Positions 1-7,096 of a stretch of 8,575 nucleotides of DNA are shown one piece after another. How positions within the stretch are numbered: the first letter of the stretch is position 1; each line of letters starts with the position of its first letter. Source of the stretch: an uncultured Bacteroidales bacterium (GTDB lineage Bacteria; Bacteroidota; Bacteroidia; Bacteroidales; F082). The position numbers and the translations under genes were made by a program. The notes below the pieces were generated by a model that was not told the origin of the DNA, did not search any database, and saw only the letters and a list, made by a program, of their open reading frames with translations. The stretch covers positions 1 through 8,575 of the forward strand of contig CALEMB010000073.1 of the NCBI GenBank assembly GCA_937902805.1. The letters are read 5' to 3'.

Positions 1-251
1 CAGAAGATTGCGATGAGTTGCAGATGTCGAACTTCAGCATCCTAGGACTTCGCTCCGATTTGAATAACCTGTTGCAGGCCGCCGAGATTCCCGATGAGGA
101 AATTAATAAGCTCGACGAGATGTTGACTGGCCTCGAAGCCACTTGGGGCGGCAAATGGGCCTCTCTGGGCTGCGACCAAATCATCAACGACGGAGAGATG
201 GATACCTCGGGAGAGGAAGATGGCGAGTACCAGGACTACAATGTCTTGTAA
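1..251 (+). CDS. C-terminal part of an unrecognised acidic protein (5' end outside window)
   Basis: The frame is open from the first complete codon at position 3 to the TAA at 249-251, so this is probably the last 82 or so residues of a gene that starts before the window. A TTG at 18 and an ATG at 24 are possible internal starts, but nothing favours them. The segment is soluble-looking and strongly acidic. It includes a helix-like stretch (LNNLLQAAEIPDEEINKLDE) and ends in a D/E-rich tail, EEDGEYQDYNVL. I recognise no domain and assign no function. Base composition and codon choice (many C- and G-ending codons) resemble the genes downstream, which supports real coding. It lies 44 bp before the next gene on the same strand and could be the first visible member of the mutL cluster. 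Confidence 0.5.
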   Translation, partial: EDCDELQMSNFSILGLRSDLNNLLQAAEIPDEEINKLDEMLTGLEATWGGKWASLGCDQIINDGEMDTSGEEDGEYQDYNVL

Positions 252-275
252 GTTGCGCCTTTTTTGGTATTTTTG
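245..275 (+). promoter_or_regulatory. Possible Bacteroidota-type promoter before the mutL cluster
   Basis: TATTTTTG at 268-275 fits the Bacteroidales -7 consensus TAnnTTTG. CTTG at 245-248, 19 bp upstream, is a fair match to the -33 TTTG element. A transcript would start near 282, giving a leader of about 14 nt before the ATG at 296. The -33 half overlaps the end of the upstream gene, so this may be an internal promoter of a longer operon. The call rests only on consensus matching in a T-rich stretch. Confidence 0.35.
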
Positions 276-295
276 CACCTTTAAAAATCACGACA

Positions 296-604
296 ATGGG
301 ATTCTTCTATCGACATAACCCCAAGAAATTCAATTATAAACCCCGCTATTTCGACCCAGAAATGCAGGAATGGGAGGAGAAAAAGGCCGCTGCAGGTCTT
401 GATTCCAAATTGACGCACGAGGAAAAACTCAGAATCAAGATGCGCAAGAGCTGGAGTGTGCAAAAAGACGAGGAAAGCAAAGAAGAGCAACGCGCCAAGC
501 TGATTCGCAGAATCGTGTTGGGTGTCTTTGTGGCCTTCCTGTTCTATTTCATTTTCTGTACGCCGTTGATGACCAATATCGTTCGTGGCTTGATGGGTAA
601 ATAA
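296..604 (+). CDS. Small single-pass membrane protein, 102 residues, unknown function
   Basis: The frame is open further upstream, but the ATG at 296 is the natural start. It follows the preceding stop and the candidate promoter, and the residues before it read as non-coding sequence. Residues 1-60 are hydrophilic and basic/acidic (MGFFYRHNPKKFNYKPRYFD, then a WEEKK segment and a charged EEKLRIKMRKSW helix). Two arginines (71-72) precede one hydrophobic segment at about 73-92 (IVLGVFVAFLFYFIFCTPLM), followed by a short tail ending RGLMGK. This suggests a tail-anchored protein with a cytoplasmic charged domain. Only 5 bp separate it from mutL, so translation is probably coupled. No catalytic motif is visible. 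Small membrane proteins of this kind are, as I recall, frequent near mutL in Bacteroidales, but I cannot name the family with certainty. Confidence 0.75.
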   Translation: MGFFYRHNPKKFNYKPRYFDPEMQEWEEKKAAAGLDSKLTHEEKLRIKMRKSWSVQKDEESKEEQRAKLIRRIVLGVFVAFLFYFIFCTPLMTNIVRGLMGK

Positions 605-609
605 AAGGT

Positions 610-2430
610 ATGCAGGACATCATTAAATTATTGCCCGATAGCGTCGCCAACCAAATTGCGGCAGGCGAGGTGATCCAACGTCCCGCATCGGCTGTCAAAG
701 AGCTGATGGAGAACGCCTTGGATGCTGGTGCCACGCAAATCGACTTGGTGGTGAAAGACGCTGGCAAGGCCATGATTATGGTTGTCGACAACGGCTGTGG
801 CATGTCGGAGACCGATGCCCGCCTTTGCTTCGAGCGTCATGCCACCTCCAAAATCAGCAAGGCGGAAGACCTGTTTGCCATCCGTACCATGGGATTCCGC
901 GGCGAGGCTTTGGCGAGCATCGCCGCTATCGCACAGGTTGAGCTGAAGACACGTCGCAAGGATGACGAAGTGGGAGTGAAGATTGTCAACGAAGGTTCAG
1001 TGGTGAAGGAACAAAGCCTCGTGCCGATGCAGCCTGGTACTACATTCACGGTGAAGAACCTGTTTTTCAACGTCCCCGCAAGACGTAATTTCCTCAAGTC
1101 TGCACAGGCTGAGATGCGGCACATCGTGGAAGAGTTCACCCGCGTCACGCTGATGAACCCCGAGATTGGCTTCACACTCACCAGTGACGGCAAGGAAATA
1201 TACCATCTCTATCCTGGCAACCTCAAGCAGCGCATCATGGGTTTGTTTGGCAACAACTACGAGGAACGCCTGCTGCACGTCCGACAAGAGGCCGAACGTG
1301 TGCGCATCGATGGTTACATCGTCAAGGCGGAATATGCCAAGAAGACGCGTGGCGAGCAATATTTCTTTGTGAACAAGCGTTTCATCAAGCATCCCTATCT
1401 GCACCATGCCATCGAGAACGCCTACATGGAGATGATTTCCAGCGATAGTTTCCCGGGCTATTTTTTGAATATTGAGGTGGATCCCGCCGACATCGACATC
1501 AACATCCATCCCACCAAGACGGAGGTCAACTTCCTAGATGTCAAGCTGGTGTATGCCATCTTGCATGCAGCCGTGCGCAAGGCCATAGGACAGCATAACC
1601 TCTCGCCGATGATTGACTTCGACGAGTCTGCCGACCTGAACAATGACTTCACTTTAGCTATGGGCATGTCTCAGCCCCTTTCGATGCCCAATGTGCCGAT
1701 AGACCCGAATTTCAATCCTTTCAGGAAAGAATCGACACCACGTGAGACGCACTGGGATACCTCGATGCCCAAGGAAAACAAACACACTCCTGGCGACTGG
1801 CGCATCCTCTACGGTGAGCGCAGCGACATAATGGAAGAACCTGCCGAGTCAAAGCAAGAAACGAAATCGCAGTATCTGCAAGTAAATCAGTCGTATATCG
1901 TCACGGCGGTGAAGTCGGGACTATTAGTTGTGGACCAGAATCTGGCGCATTTCAGGGTGCTGTTTGAGAAGTATCTGAAGGAGCTGGAAAACCACGACGG
2001 CGTGTCACAGCAGGAGCTTTTCCCCCAGGCCCTGACGCTTAATGTGAACGATGCCTCCCTGCTGAAGGAGATGCTGCCCGAGTTGGAAAACCTCGGCTTC
2101 GTGCTCGAACAAGCCAACCCGACGACATTTATGATCAACGGCACGCCTGCCGATGCCGCGGGAAATGACGCTGTGGCTCTGCTGGAAAAGATTTTGGACA
2201 ATTACAAAATCAACCGCACTGATTTGCAGCTGGATAGGAAACTTAATTTGGCCAAGACCATGGCATCGCAATTGTCTATCAAGACGCAAACCAAACTCTC
2301 TGAGTTGGAGATGCAAAACCTTGTCGACCAGCTATTTGCTTGTAGCGTAGCCGAAATAGCCCCCAATGGAAAGAAAATATATGTCATAGTAACGACAGAA
2401 GAACTCATATCCAAACTCAATAAATCTTGA
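610..2430 (+). CDS. mutL: DNA mismatch repair protein MutL
   Basis: MutL is the ATP-driven dimeric matchmaker that links MutS-recognised mismatches to strand removal. The N-terminal GHKL ATPase is complete: general base E31 and Mg-binding N35 in KELMENALDAGA, DNGCGM at 60-65, ERHATSKI at 75-82, GFRGEALASI at 95-104 and the ATP-contacting K303 in INIHPTKTEV. A poorly conserved linker spans roughly 335-415. The C-terminal dimerisation domain follows, but its metal-nuclease motifs are replaced. The DQHA(X)2E(X)4E site reads DQNLAHFRVLFE (442-453), the ACRxAI site reads MASQLSIK (551-558) and the CPHGRP site reads APNGKK (584-589). By sequence this MutL should therefore lack the endonuclease found in most MutH-less bacteria. 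Length (606) is normal. The ATG at 610 lies 5 bp after the preceding stop, and the next gene starts 16 bp after this one. Confidence 0.97.
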   Translation: MQDIIKLLPDSVANQIAAGEVIQRPASAVKELMENALDAGATQIDLVVKDAGKAMIMVVDNGCGMSETDARLCFERHATSKISKAEDLFAIRTMGFRGEALASIAAIAQVELKTRRKDDEVGVKIVNEGSVVKEQSLVPMQPGTTFTVKNLFFNVPARRNFLKSAQAEMRHIVEEFTRVTLMNPEIGFTLTSDGKEIYHLYPGNLKQRIMGLFGNNYEERLLHVRQEAERVRIDGYIVKAEYAKKTRGEQYFFVNKRFIKHPYLHHAIENAYMEMISSDSFPGYFLNIEVDPADIDINIHPTKTEVNFLDVKLVYAILHAAVRKAIGQHNLSPMIDFDESADLNNDFTLAMGMSQPLSMPNVPIDPNFNPFRKESTPRETHWDTSMPKENKHTPGDWRILYGERSDIMEEPAESKQETKSQYLQVNQSYIVTAVKSGLLVVDQNLAHFRVLFEKYLKELENHDGVSQQELFPQALTLNVNDASLLKEMLPELENLGFVLEQANPTTFMINGTPADAAGNDAVALLEKILDNYKINRTDLQLDRKLNLAKTMASQLSIKTQTKLSELEMQNLVDQLFACSVAEIAPNGKKIYVIVTTEELISKLNKS

Positions 2431-2446
2431 AATTTGAAATACAACA

Positions 2447-3364
2447 ATGAACGAACAATACAGTCCAACAGGTTTTAGGGTACTCCCTTTGGTGGTTAAA
2501 AACCTACTGATCATCAACATATTGATGTTTGTTGCCGCTTTCACTTTTGAACGCTTCAATATCGACCTGACTGACATCCTTGGCTTACATTTCTTCAAAG
2601 CCTCGGACTTTAGGATTTACCAGCTTTTCACCTATATGTTCATGCATGCCAATTTCGGGCATTTATTTTTCAACATGTTCGCTTTGTGGATGTTCGGTAA
2701 CACGCTCGAAAACATATGGGGCTCAAAGCGTTTCCTGTTGTTTTACATGGTGTGTGGTATCGGAGCAGGTATCTGTCAGGAGGTGGTGCAATACATCCAA
2801 TATGCTACCACCTTGTCCAATTATGCCACGGTGAATTTAGGTAACCAGGTCGTTCCCATGTCGACCTACCTGAACATGATGAACACCGTCGGTGCCTCGG
2901 GTGCCATTTACGGCTTGTTGTTGGCTTTCGGTATGATGTTCCCCGATTCGAGGATTTACCTGTATTTCCTGTTTCCCATCAAGGCCAAATGGTTCGTCAT
3001 CGGCTATGCTGCACTTGAACTGATTATGGGCATCGGCGGTGCCGACAACGTGGCTCATTTCGCCCATCTCGGCGGCATGTTGTTCGGTCTCATCCTGATT
3101 TTGTATTGGAATAAGCATGGAGTCAACGGACCGAATTTTGACTTGAATAAATGGAAAGGATGGTTTTGGAAGTTTAAGAACAGAAAGAAATACACGCGTT
3201 ACGAGGAAGTCAAGGATGAGGTGCCGCGTTCCGACGAGGATTATAACTACCAAAGGGCTCAAAAAGAGCGTGATATCGATGCCATTCTCGACAAGGTGGC
3301 CAAAAACGGCTATGATAGTTTGACGAAAGAAGAAAAAGAGTTCTTGTTCAAAAACAGTAAATGA
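2447..3364 (+). CDS. Rhomboid-family intramembrane serine protease
   Basis: This polytopic membrane protein should cleave transmembrane substrates inside the lipid bilayer. The rhomboid signature is intact: the HxxxxHxxxN motif of the second helix (H67, H72, N76 in HANFGHLFFN), the nucleophile S151 in GASGAIYG and the catalytic H207 in AHFAHLGGMLFG. About six hydrophobic segments can be seen (near 17-34, 62-84, 95-113, 148-166, 170-197 and 205-221). A loop of about 35 residues (113-147) is longer than in minimal rhomboids such as GlpG. After residue 225 comes a cytoplasmic, highly charged tail of about 80 residues ending in ILDKVAKNGYDSLTKEEKEF. This resembles a small helical tail domain often seen on Bacteroidota rhomboids (possibly DUF6576; from memory). 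Substrates are unknown. It sits 16 bp after mutL and 1 bp before the EEP gene, so it is almost certainly in their operon. Confidence 0.95.
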   Translation: MNEQYSPTGFRVLPLVVKNLLIINILMFVAAFTFERFNIDLTDILGLHFFKASDFRIYQLFTYMFMHANFGHLFFNMFALWMFGNTLENIWGSKRFLLFYMVCGIGAGICQEVVQYIQYATTLSNYATVNLGNQVVPMSTYLNMMNTVGASGAIYGLLLAFGMMFPDSRIYLYFLFPIKAKWFVIGYAALELIMGIGGADNVAHFAHLGGMLFGLILILYWNKHGVNGPNFDLNKWKGWFWKFKNRKKYTRYEEVKDEVPRSDEDYNYQRAQKERDIDAILDKVAKNGYDSLTKEEKEFLFKNSK

Positions 3365-3365
3365 C

Positions 3366-4466
3366 ATGGAAAGTCGGGAGAGAGGTTTTTTCGGGAAACT
3401 GCTGGTGTTCATCTTTGCACTGTTGGCCTTTGGCGGCCTGGTGGCGATGGCACTCAGTGTCCTTAATGCCTACATCGACCCGAACCGTTTCATATGGACC
3501 ACGTTTTTTGGCTTGGCCTTCTGGGAAATCCTTTTCTACAACATATTGATGCTCATGATTTTGCTGTCGCTGAAATCACGCAAAGCATGGATTGCAGTTT
3601 TGGCTCTAATGATTGCCATTCCTGGCTTCAGCAAGTCATATTCTAGGGGCAAGAAAGTTGAAGCCGACAGTAGCATCCGGATTATGAGCTATAATGTGCA
3701 TAATTTTAAGCATGTAAATGGGAAGACGAGTCAGGAAGAGTTCGCTTATCAAATGATGAACGTGGTGCGCGACCAAGCTCCCGATATTCTGTGTTGTCAG
3801 GAGTTTTCAGGATTCAATCCCAAGATGACGCGACCGGCATGTATTGATAGTTTTGCGGTAGGTGCTGGATTCCAATATGTGTATTATAATAGGAAAAGCA
3901 ATTATGGCGGCAATGTCATCTTCTCAAAATATCCTATCGCCAAGGTGGACGAGGATTCAGGCTTTGGGCAGGAGAACACTTACGGAGTGATGGTCTCGGT
4001 GGATGCAGGCGAGAAGGGCCGTTTTTATGTCGCCAACGTGCATTTGCTTTCGTATATGATTACCGACACTGAAATCGACATACTAACGAGTCCTTCGGAG
4101 CGACAGAATTTTGACACGATAGGGAAATCGGTGATGCACAAGTTGAGTTATGCTTTCCAAAAACGTAGCGATGAGTTTAAAAGGGTGTTGGAGGGCATGC
4201 CTGAAGTTGATGCTCCCGTTATCGTCTGTGGTGATTTCAATGAACCACCGCTGTCATACAACTACCGTCAGATACAAAAGGCAGGGTTTGAGGACACCTT
4301 CACTAAGGCTGGACACGGCATCAAGCCGACGTATGCTGGCAAACTGCCGCTGCTGCGCATCGATTACATTTGGGCCAATGAGGGCGTTACACCTTTGGAT
4401 TTCAAGCGTCACCGTTGGAAGGCATCGGACCATTATCCAATCATGTTAGATTTTGCAATTCAATGA
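3366..4466 (+). CDS. Membrane-anchored endonuclease/exonuclease/phosphatase (EEP) family protein
   Basis: The N-terminus holds about three hydrophobic segments (near 11-34, 43-68 and 73-88). The catalytic EEP fold starts near residue 103 and, by the positive-inside pattern, is probably displayed outside the cytoplasmic membrane. Expected metal and catalytic residues are present in order: N110 in MSYNVHNF, E146 in CCQEF, H226 in ANVHLL, D290 and N292 in CGDFNEPP, D333 in RIDYIWAN, and D355-H356 in SDHYPIM. The family includes DNases, sphingomyelinases and phosphoinositide phosphatases, so the substrate cannot be deduced. The membrane anchor argues against a DNA-repair role in the cytosol despite the nearness of mutL. 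The ATG at 3366 is 1 bp after the rhomboid stop, indicating coupled translation. This pairing of rhomboid and EEP genes is, as I recall, common in Bacteroidales. Length 366. Confidence 0.92.
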   Translation: MESRERGFFGKLLVFIFALLAFGGLVAMALSVLNAYIDPNRFIWTTFFGLAFWEILFYNILMLMILLSLKSRKAWIAVLALMIAIPGFSKSYSRGKKVEADSSIRIMSYNVHNFKHVNGKTSQEEFAYQMMNVVRDQAPDILCCQEFSGFNPKMTRPACIDSFAVGAGFQYVYYNRKSNYGGNVIFSKYPIAKVDEDSGFGQENTYGVMVSVDAGEKGRFYVANVHLLSYMITDTEIDILTSPSERQNFDTIGKSVMHKLSYAFQKRSDEFKRVLEGMPEVDAPVIVCGDFNEPPLSYNYRQIQKAGFEDTFTKAGHGIKPTYAGKLPLLRIDYIWANEGVTPLDFKRHRWKASDHYPIMLDFAIQ

Positions 4467-4508
4467 ATAAACCATCGGCTGCCACACTGTGACAGTCCTA
4501 CAACAAAT
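4467..4508 (+). other. Intergenic stretch after the EEP gene
   Basis: These 42 bases follow the EEP stop. They hold a weak dyad, ACTG-TGA-CAGT (about 4487-4497), with no U-run after it, so it is not a convincing terminator. No TAnnTTTG box is visible, so glmM may be read through from upstream or may use a promoter I cannot recognise. Confidence 0.4.
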
Positions 4509-4564
4509 AACTATCAACTGTTAACTTTCAATTATCAATTTTCAATTATCAATTTTCAATTAAA
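4509..4564 (+). repeat. Tandem array of eight 7-mers ending at the glmM start codon
   Basis: Split into sevens, the 56 bases read aactatc, aactgtt, aactttc, aattatc, aattttc, aattatc, aattttc, aattaaa. All eight units start AA(C/T)T. The last four alternate with a 14-bp period, giving near-perfect 14-mers at 4526-4539 and 4540-4553. The array ends exactly at the base before the ATG at 4565. It has almost no G, so the glmM leader should be unstructured, which suits initiation without a Shine-Dalgarno. Unit number could vary by slippage. A role in translation or expression is inference. Confidence 0.8.
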
Positions 4565-5950
4565 ATGACATTAATTAAATCCATATCCGGCATTCGTGGT
4601 ACCATTGGCGGCCAGCCGGGCGACAACCTCACGCCAATCGACATGGTGAAATTCACCGCTGCTTTCGTCAAGTTCGTGCAACATAATAAAGGTGTGAAAC
4701 ACCCCAAGGTCGTCGTCGGTCGCGATGCCAGGCTTTCGGGTTTCCTTGTGAACCAAGTGGTTTGCGGTACCTTGCAGGCCATGGGTGCCGACGTGCTCGA
4801 TATCGGATTGAGCACCACGCCTACTACCGAAATCGCCGTCACAGGCTTGAAAGCCGATGCCGGCATCATCCTGACGGCCAGCCACAACCCAGCCCAATGG
4901 AACGCCTTGAAGCTCCTCAACGAGAAGGGCGAGTTTATTTCCGCTGCCGAAGGTGCCTGGCTGCTCGACGTGGCCGCCAAGGACGACTTCGATTTTGTCT
5001 CGATTGAGGAAATCGGCAGCTATCAATTAGTTGACGGCTGGATGGACAAACATGTGGAGATGGTGTGCCAGTTGCCTTTGGTCAACAAGGATGTGATTGC
5101 CAAGGCCAATTTCAAGGTGGCTGTTGATGCAGTCAACTCGACGGGCGGCATCGCCATCCCCAAGATGTTGCGTGCCCTCGGTGTGAAAGAGGTGCTGGAA
5201 CTCAACTGCGAGCCTACGGGCAAGTTCGCCCATACACCTGAGCCTTTGGCCCAGAACCTTACTGACATCTGTCGTTACGTCAAGGAGCAGGGCTGCGACT
5301 TCGGTGTGGTCGTCGACCCCGATGTCGACCGTCTGGTCTTCGTCAAGGAAGACGGTGAACTGTTTGGCGAGGAATACACCTTGGTGTCGGTAGCCGACTT
5401 TATCCTGAAGCACACTCCTGGCTCGACAGTGAGCAATCTTTCTTCAACCCGCGCTTTACGTGATGTCACACAAAAGCATGGACAACAGTACTTTGCCGCT
5501 GCCGTGGGCGAGGTCAATGTGGTGGAGAAGATGAAGGAAGTGGGTGCCGTCATCGGTGGCGAAGGCAATGGAGGTGTCATCTATCCCGAATTGCACTATG
5601 GTCGTGACGCTCTCGTGGGCACGGCTTTGTTCCTGACCCAACTGGCCGAGAAGAAGGTGAAGTGCTCCGAGCTGAAAAAGGAATATCCTGCCTATTTCAT
5701 GTCGAAGAACAAGATCCAACTTACCCCCACGACCGATGTGGACGGCATCCTGGCCAAGTTTGCCGAGAAGTTCAAGAACGAGCAGGTGACCACCATCGAC
5801 GGCGTGAAGATCGACTTCGAGGAAGGCTGGGTGCATCTGCGCAAATCGAACACTGAGCCGATTATCCGTATCTATTCTGAAGGCAAGACCGAGGCGGAAG
5901 CCGAGCGTTTTGCCAACATGATTCTGGAAGAAGCTAAAAAGATGGTATAA
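4565..5950 (+). CDS. glmM: Phosphoglucosamine mutase, archaeal-type alpha-D-phosphohexomutase
   Basis: This enzyme probably converts glucosamine-6-phosphate to glucosamine-1-phosphate, a cytosolic step towards UDP-GlcNAc for peptidoglycan and lipopolysaccharide. All four phosphohexomutase signatures are visible: phosphoserine S106 in TASHNPAQWN, the Mg loop DPDVDRL (251-257), the sugar-binding loop GGEGNGGV (331-338) and the phosphate-binding RKSNTEP (427-432). The sugar loop reads GEGNGG rather than the GE(x)SGH usual in bacterial GlmM. This is the pattern of the archaeal-type GlmM branch that Bacteroidota also use, from memory. Phosphomannomutase or phosphoglucomutase activity cannot be excluded from sequence. 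Length 461 is full. The ATG at 4565 directly follows the 7-mer array and gives the canonical N-terminus TLIKSISGIRGTIGG. Its upstream neighbour ends 98 bp earlier and the aldolase starts 114 bp downstream. Confidence 0.93.
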   Translation: MTLIKSISGIRGTIGGQPGDNLTPIDMVKFTAAFVKFVQHNKGVKHPKVVVGRDARLSGFLVNQVVCGTLQAMGADVLDIGLSTTPTTEIAVTGLKADAGIILTASHNPAQWNALKLLNEKGEFISAAEGAWLLDVAAKDDFDFVSIEEIGSYQLVDGWMDKHVEMVCQLPLVNKDVIAKANFKVAVDAVNSTGGIAIPKMLRALGVKEVLELNCEPTGKFAHTPEPLAQNLTDICRYVKEQGCDFGVVVDPDVDRLVFVKEDGELFGEEYTLVSVADFILKHTPGSTVSNLSSTRALRDVTQKHGQQYFAAAVGEVNVVEKMKEVGAVIGGEGNGGVIYPELHYGRDALVGTALFLTQLAEKKVKCSELKKEYPAYFMSKNKIQLTPTTDVDGILAKFAEKFKNEQVTTIDGVKIDFEEGWVHLRKSNTEPIIRIYSEGKTEAEAERFANMILEEAKKMV

Positions 5951-5955
5951 AAGAT

Positions 5956-6021
5956 GCGAGACTGCGAGACGCGGGACGCGAGACGTTGGCTTGTCCCGTG
6001 TCCCGAAGTCTCGTGTCTCAT
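5956..6021 (+). terminator. Long hairpin of 7-mer repeats between glmM and ltaE
   Basis: The left arm (5956-5984) is four 7-mers: GCGAGAC, then one t, GCGAGAC, GCGGGAC, GCGAGAC. The right arm (5993-6021) is four 7-mers on the opposite strand: GTCCCGT, GTCCCGA, then one a, GTCTCGT, GTCTCAT. The arms face each other around the 8-base loop GTTGGCTT. Allowing G-U pairs, they can form about 26 base pairs with a few mismatches and two single-base bulges. It starts 5 bp after the glmM stop. There is no U-run after it, so it is not a classic intrinsic terminator. It could end or stabilise the glmM mRNA, or be a dispersed repeat. The structure is seen directly; the function is inferred. Confidence 0.6.
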
Positions 6022-6024
6022 GTC

Positions 6025-6064
6025 AACTGAACAACTAAACAACTGATTAACTGAATAACTAACC
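6025..6064 (+). repeat. Tandem array of five 8-mers ending at the ltaE start codon
   Basis: The 40 bases split exactly into aactgaac, aactaaac, aactgatt, aactgaat, aactaacc, each starting AACT(G/A)A. The array ends at the base before the ATG at 6065. It has the same AACT core, low G content and flush placement as the 7-mer array before glmM, but with 8-base units. It replaces any Shine-Dalgarno sequence. Confidence 0.75.
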
Positions 6065-7096
6065 ATGAAACGAGGATTCGGAAGCGATAACCATTCGGGC
6101 GTGTGTCCTGAGGTATTGGAAGCTATAGCCCGCGTGAACAAGGACCACGCTGTGGCCTACGGTGATGATGAATATTGCGCCGCCACGGAACAACGTTTCC
6201 GTGAGCAGTTCGGCGAGCAGGCGAGGGTGTTCTTCGCCTTCAACGGCACGGGGTGCAACACCTTGTGCATCGATGCCATGGTGCATTCGCACGAGGCCGT
6301 GGTTTGTGCCGAGACCGCCCACATCAACGTTGACGAATGCGGTGCGCCGCAGCGCATCGTGGGTTGCCGCCTGTTGACGGTGGCTACGCCCGACGGCAAG
6401 CTGACGCCCGAGCTGATCAAGACGCGCCTGCATGGCTTCGGCTTCGAGCATCACTCGCAGCCCAAGCTGATTAGCATCACACAGCCGACGGAGCTCGGCA
6501 CCTTGTACACCTTGGACGAGATCAAGGCCATCGTGGGGCTGGCGAGGGAATACAACATGTACGTCCATATCGACGGCGCCCGTCTGGGCAACGCCGCCGT
6601 GGCCTTGGACTGCACCTTCAAAGAGATGACCACCGACCTCGGCGTGGATGCCGTGTCGTTTGGTGGCACCAAGAACGGCCTGATGATGGGGGAGGCGGTG
6701 GTGCTGCTCAACCCTGACGTCTGTCCCGACTTCAAATACCGTCGCAAGCAGGCCATGCAGCTCTGCTCGAAGATGCGTTTCATCGCAGCGCAGTTCGACG
6801 CCTATTTCGACAATGACCTCTGGCGCCACAATTCCGAACACTCCAACCAGATGGCGCAGCTGTTATACAAGGCCGTGAAGGATATCCCTGGCGTGAATGT
6901 CGTCTATCCCGTGCAGGCTAACGGCGTCTTCGCCCAGCTGCCCCGCAAGGTCTGGAAAGAACTGCAAAACCATTATTTTTTCTACGATTGGGATGAGGAT
7001 GCCGATGTGGTCCGCTGGATGTGCGCGTTTGACACCACCGAGGAGGACATCAAGCAGTTTGTGGGGTTGTTGAGGGAGATGATGGAGAAGGTTTAA
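6065..7096 (+). CDS. ltaE: Low-specificity L-threonine aldolase
   Basis: This is a cytosolic PLP enzyme of fold type I that cleaves L-threonine or L-allo-threonine to glycine and acetaldehyde. The N-terminus has the family's GSDNHSGVCPEV and a YGDDEYC segment (residues 7-38). H86 in ETAHINVDECGAP is the base that stacks on PLP. D170 and R173 in HIDGARLGNAA contact the cofactor. K203 in SFGGTKNGLM forms the internal aldimine. R317 in DVVRWMCAFDTTEED should bind the substrate carboxylate. Length 343 matches the family. The start is fixed by the ATG that ends the 8-mer array. The gene stands 114 bp after glmM with a strong hairpin between them, so it is probably regulated separately. Its stop codon overlaps that of the convergent transposase gene in a shared TTAA (7093-7096), with no room for a terminator between them. 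Confidence 0.95.
   Translation: MKRGFGSDNHSGVCPEVLEAIARVNKDHAVAYGDDEYCAATEQRFREQFGEQARVFFAFNGTGCNTLCIDAMVHSHEAVVCAETAHINVDECGAPQRIVGCRLLTVATPDGKLTPELIKTRLHGFGFEHHSQPKLISITQPTELGTLYTLDEIKAIVGLAREYNMYVHIDGARLGNAAVALDCTFKEMTTDLGVDAVSFGGTKNGLMMGEAVVLLNPDVCPDFKYRRKQAMQLCSKMRFIAAQFDAYFDNDLWRHNSEHSNQMAQLLYKAVKDIPGVNVVYPVQANGVFAQLPRKVWKELQNHYFFYDWDEDADVVRWMCAFDTTEEDIKQFVGLLREMMEKV

Noticed and set aside
42..278. Minus-strand open frame opposite the partial first gene
   Set aside because: It mirrors the coding plus strand and shows no recognisable protein feature or start signal.
143..295. Longer version of the small membrane protein starting at 143
   Set aside because: It would overlap the upstream gene by over 100 bp in another frame, and the added residues look like a shadow of that gene.
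603..609. Shine-Dalgarno site (AAAAGG) before mutL
   Set aside because: It is only one base from the ATG, too close for normal pairing, and the other starts in the window show no such motif.
837..1509. Minus-strand open frames inside mutL
   Set aside because: They lie within the conserved ATPase domain of mutL and are explained by its codon bias.
4484..4500. Intrinsic terminator after the EEP gene
   Set aside because: The dyad has only four base pairs and no U-run follows.
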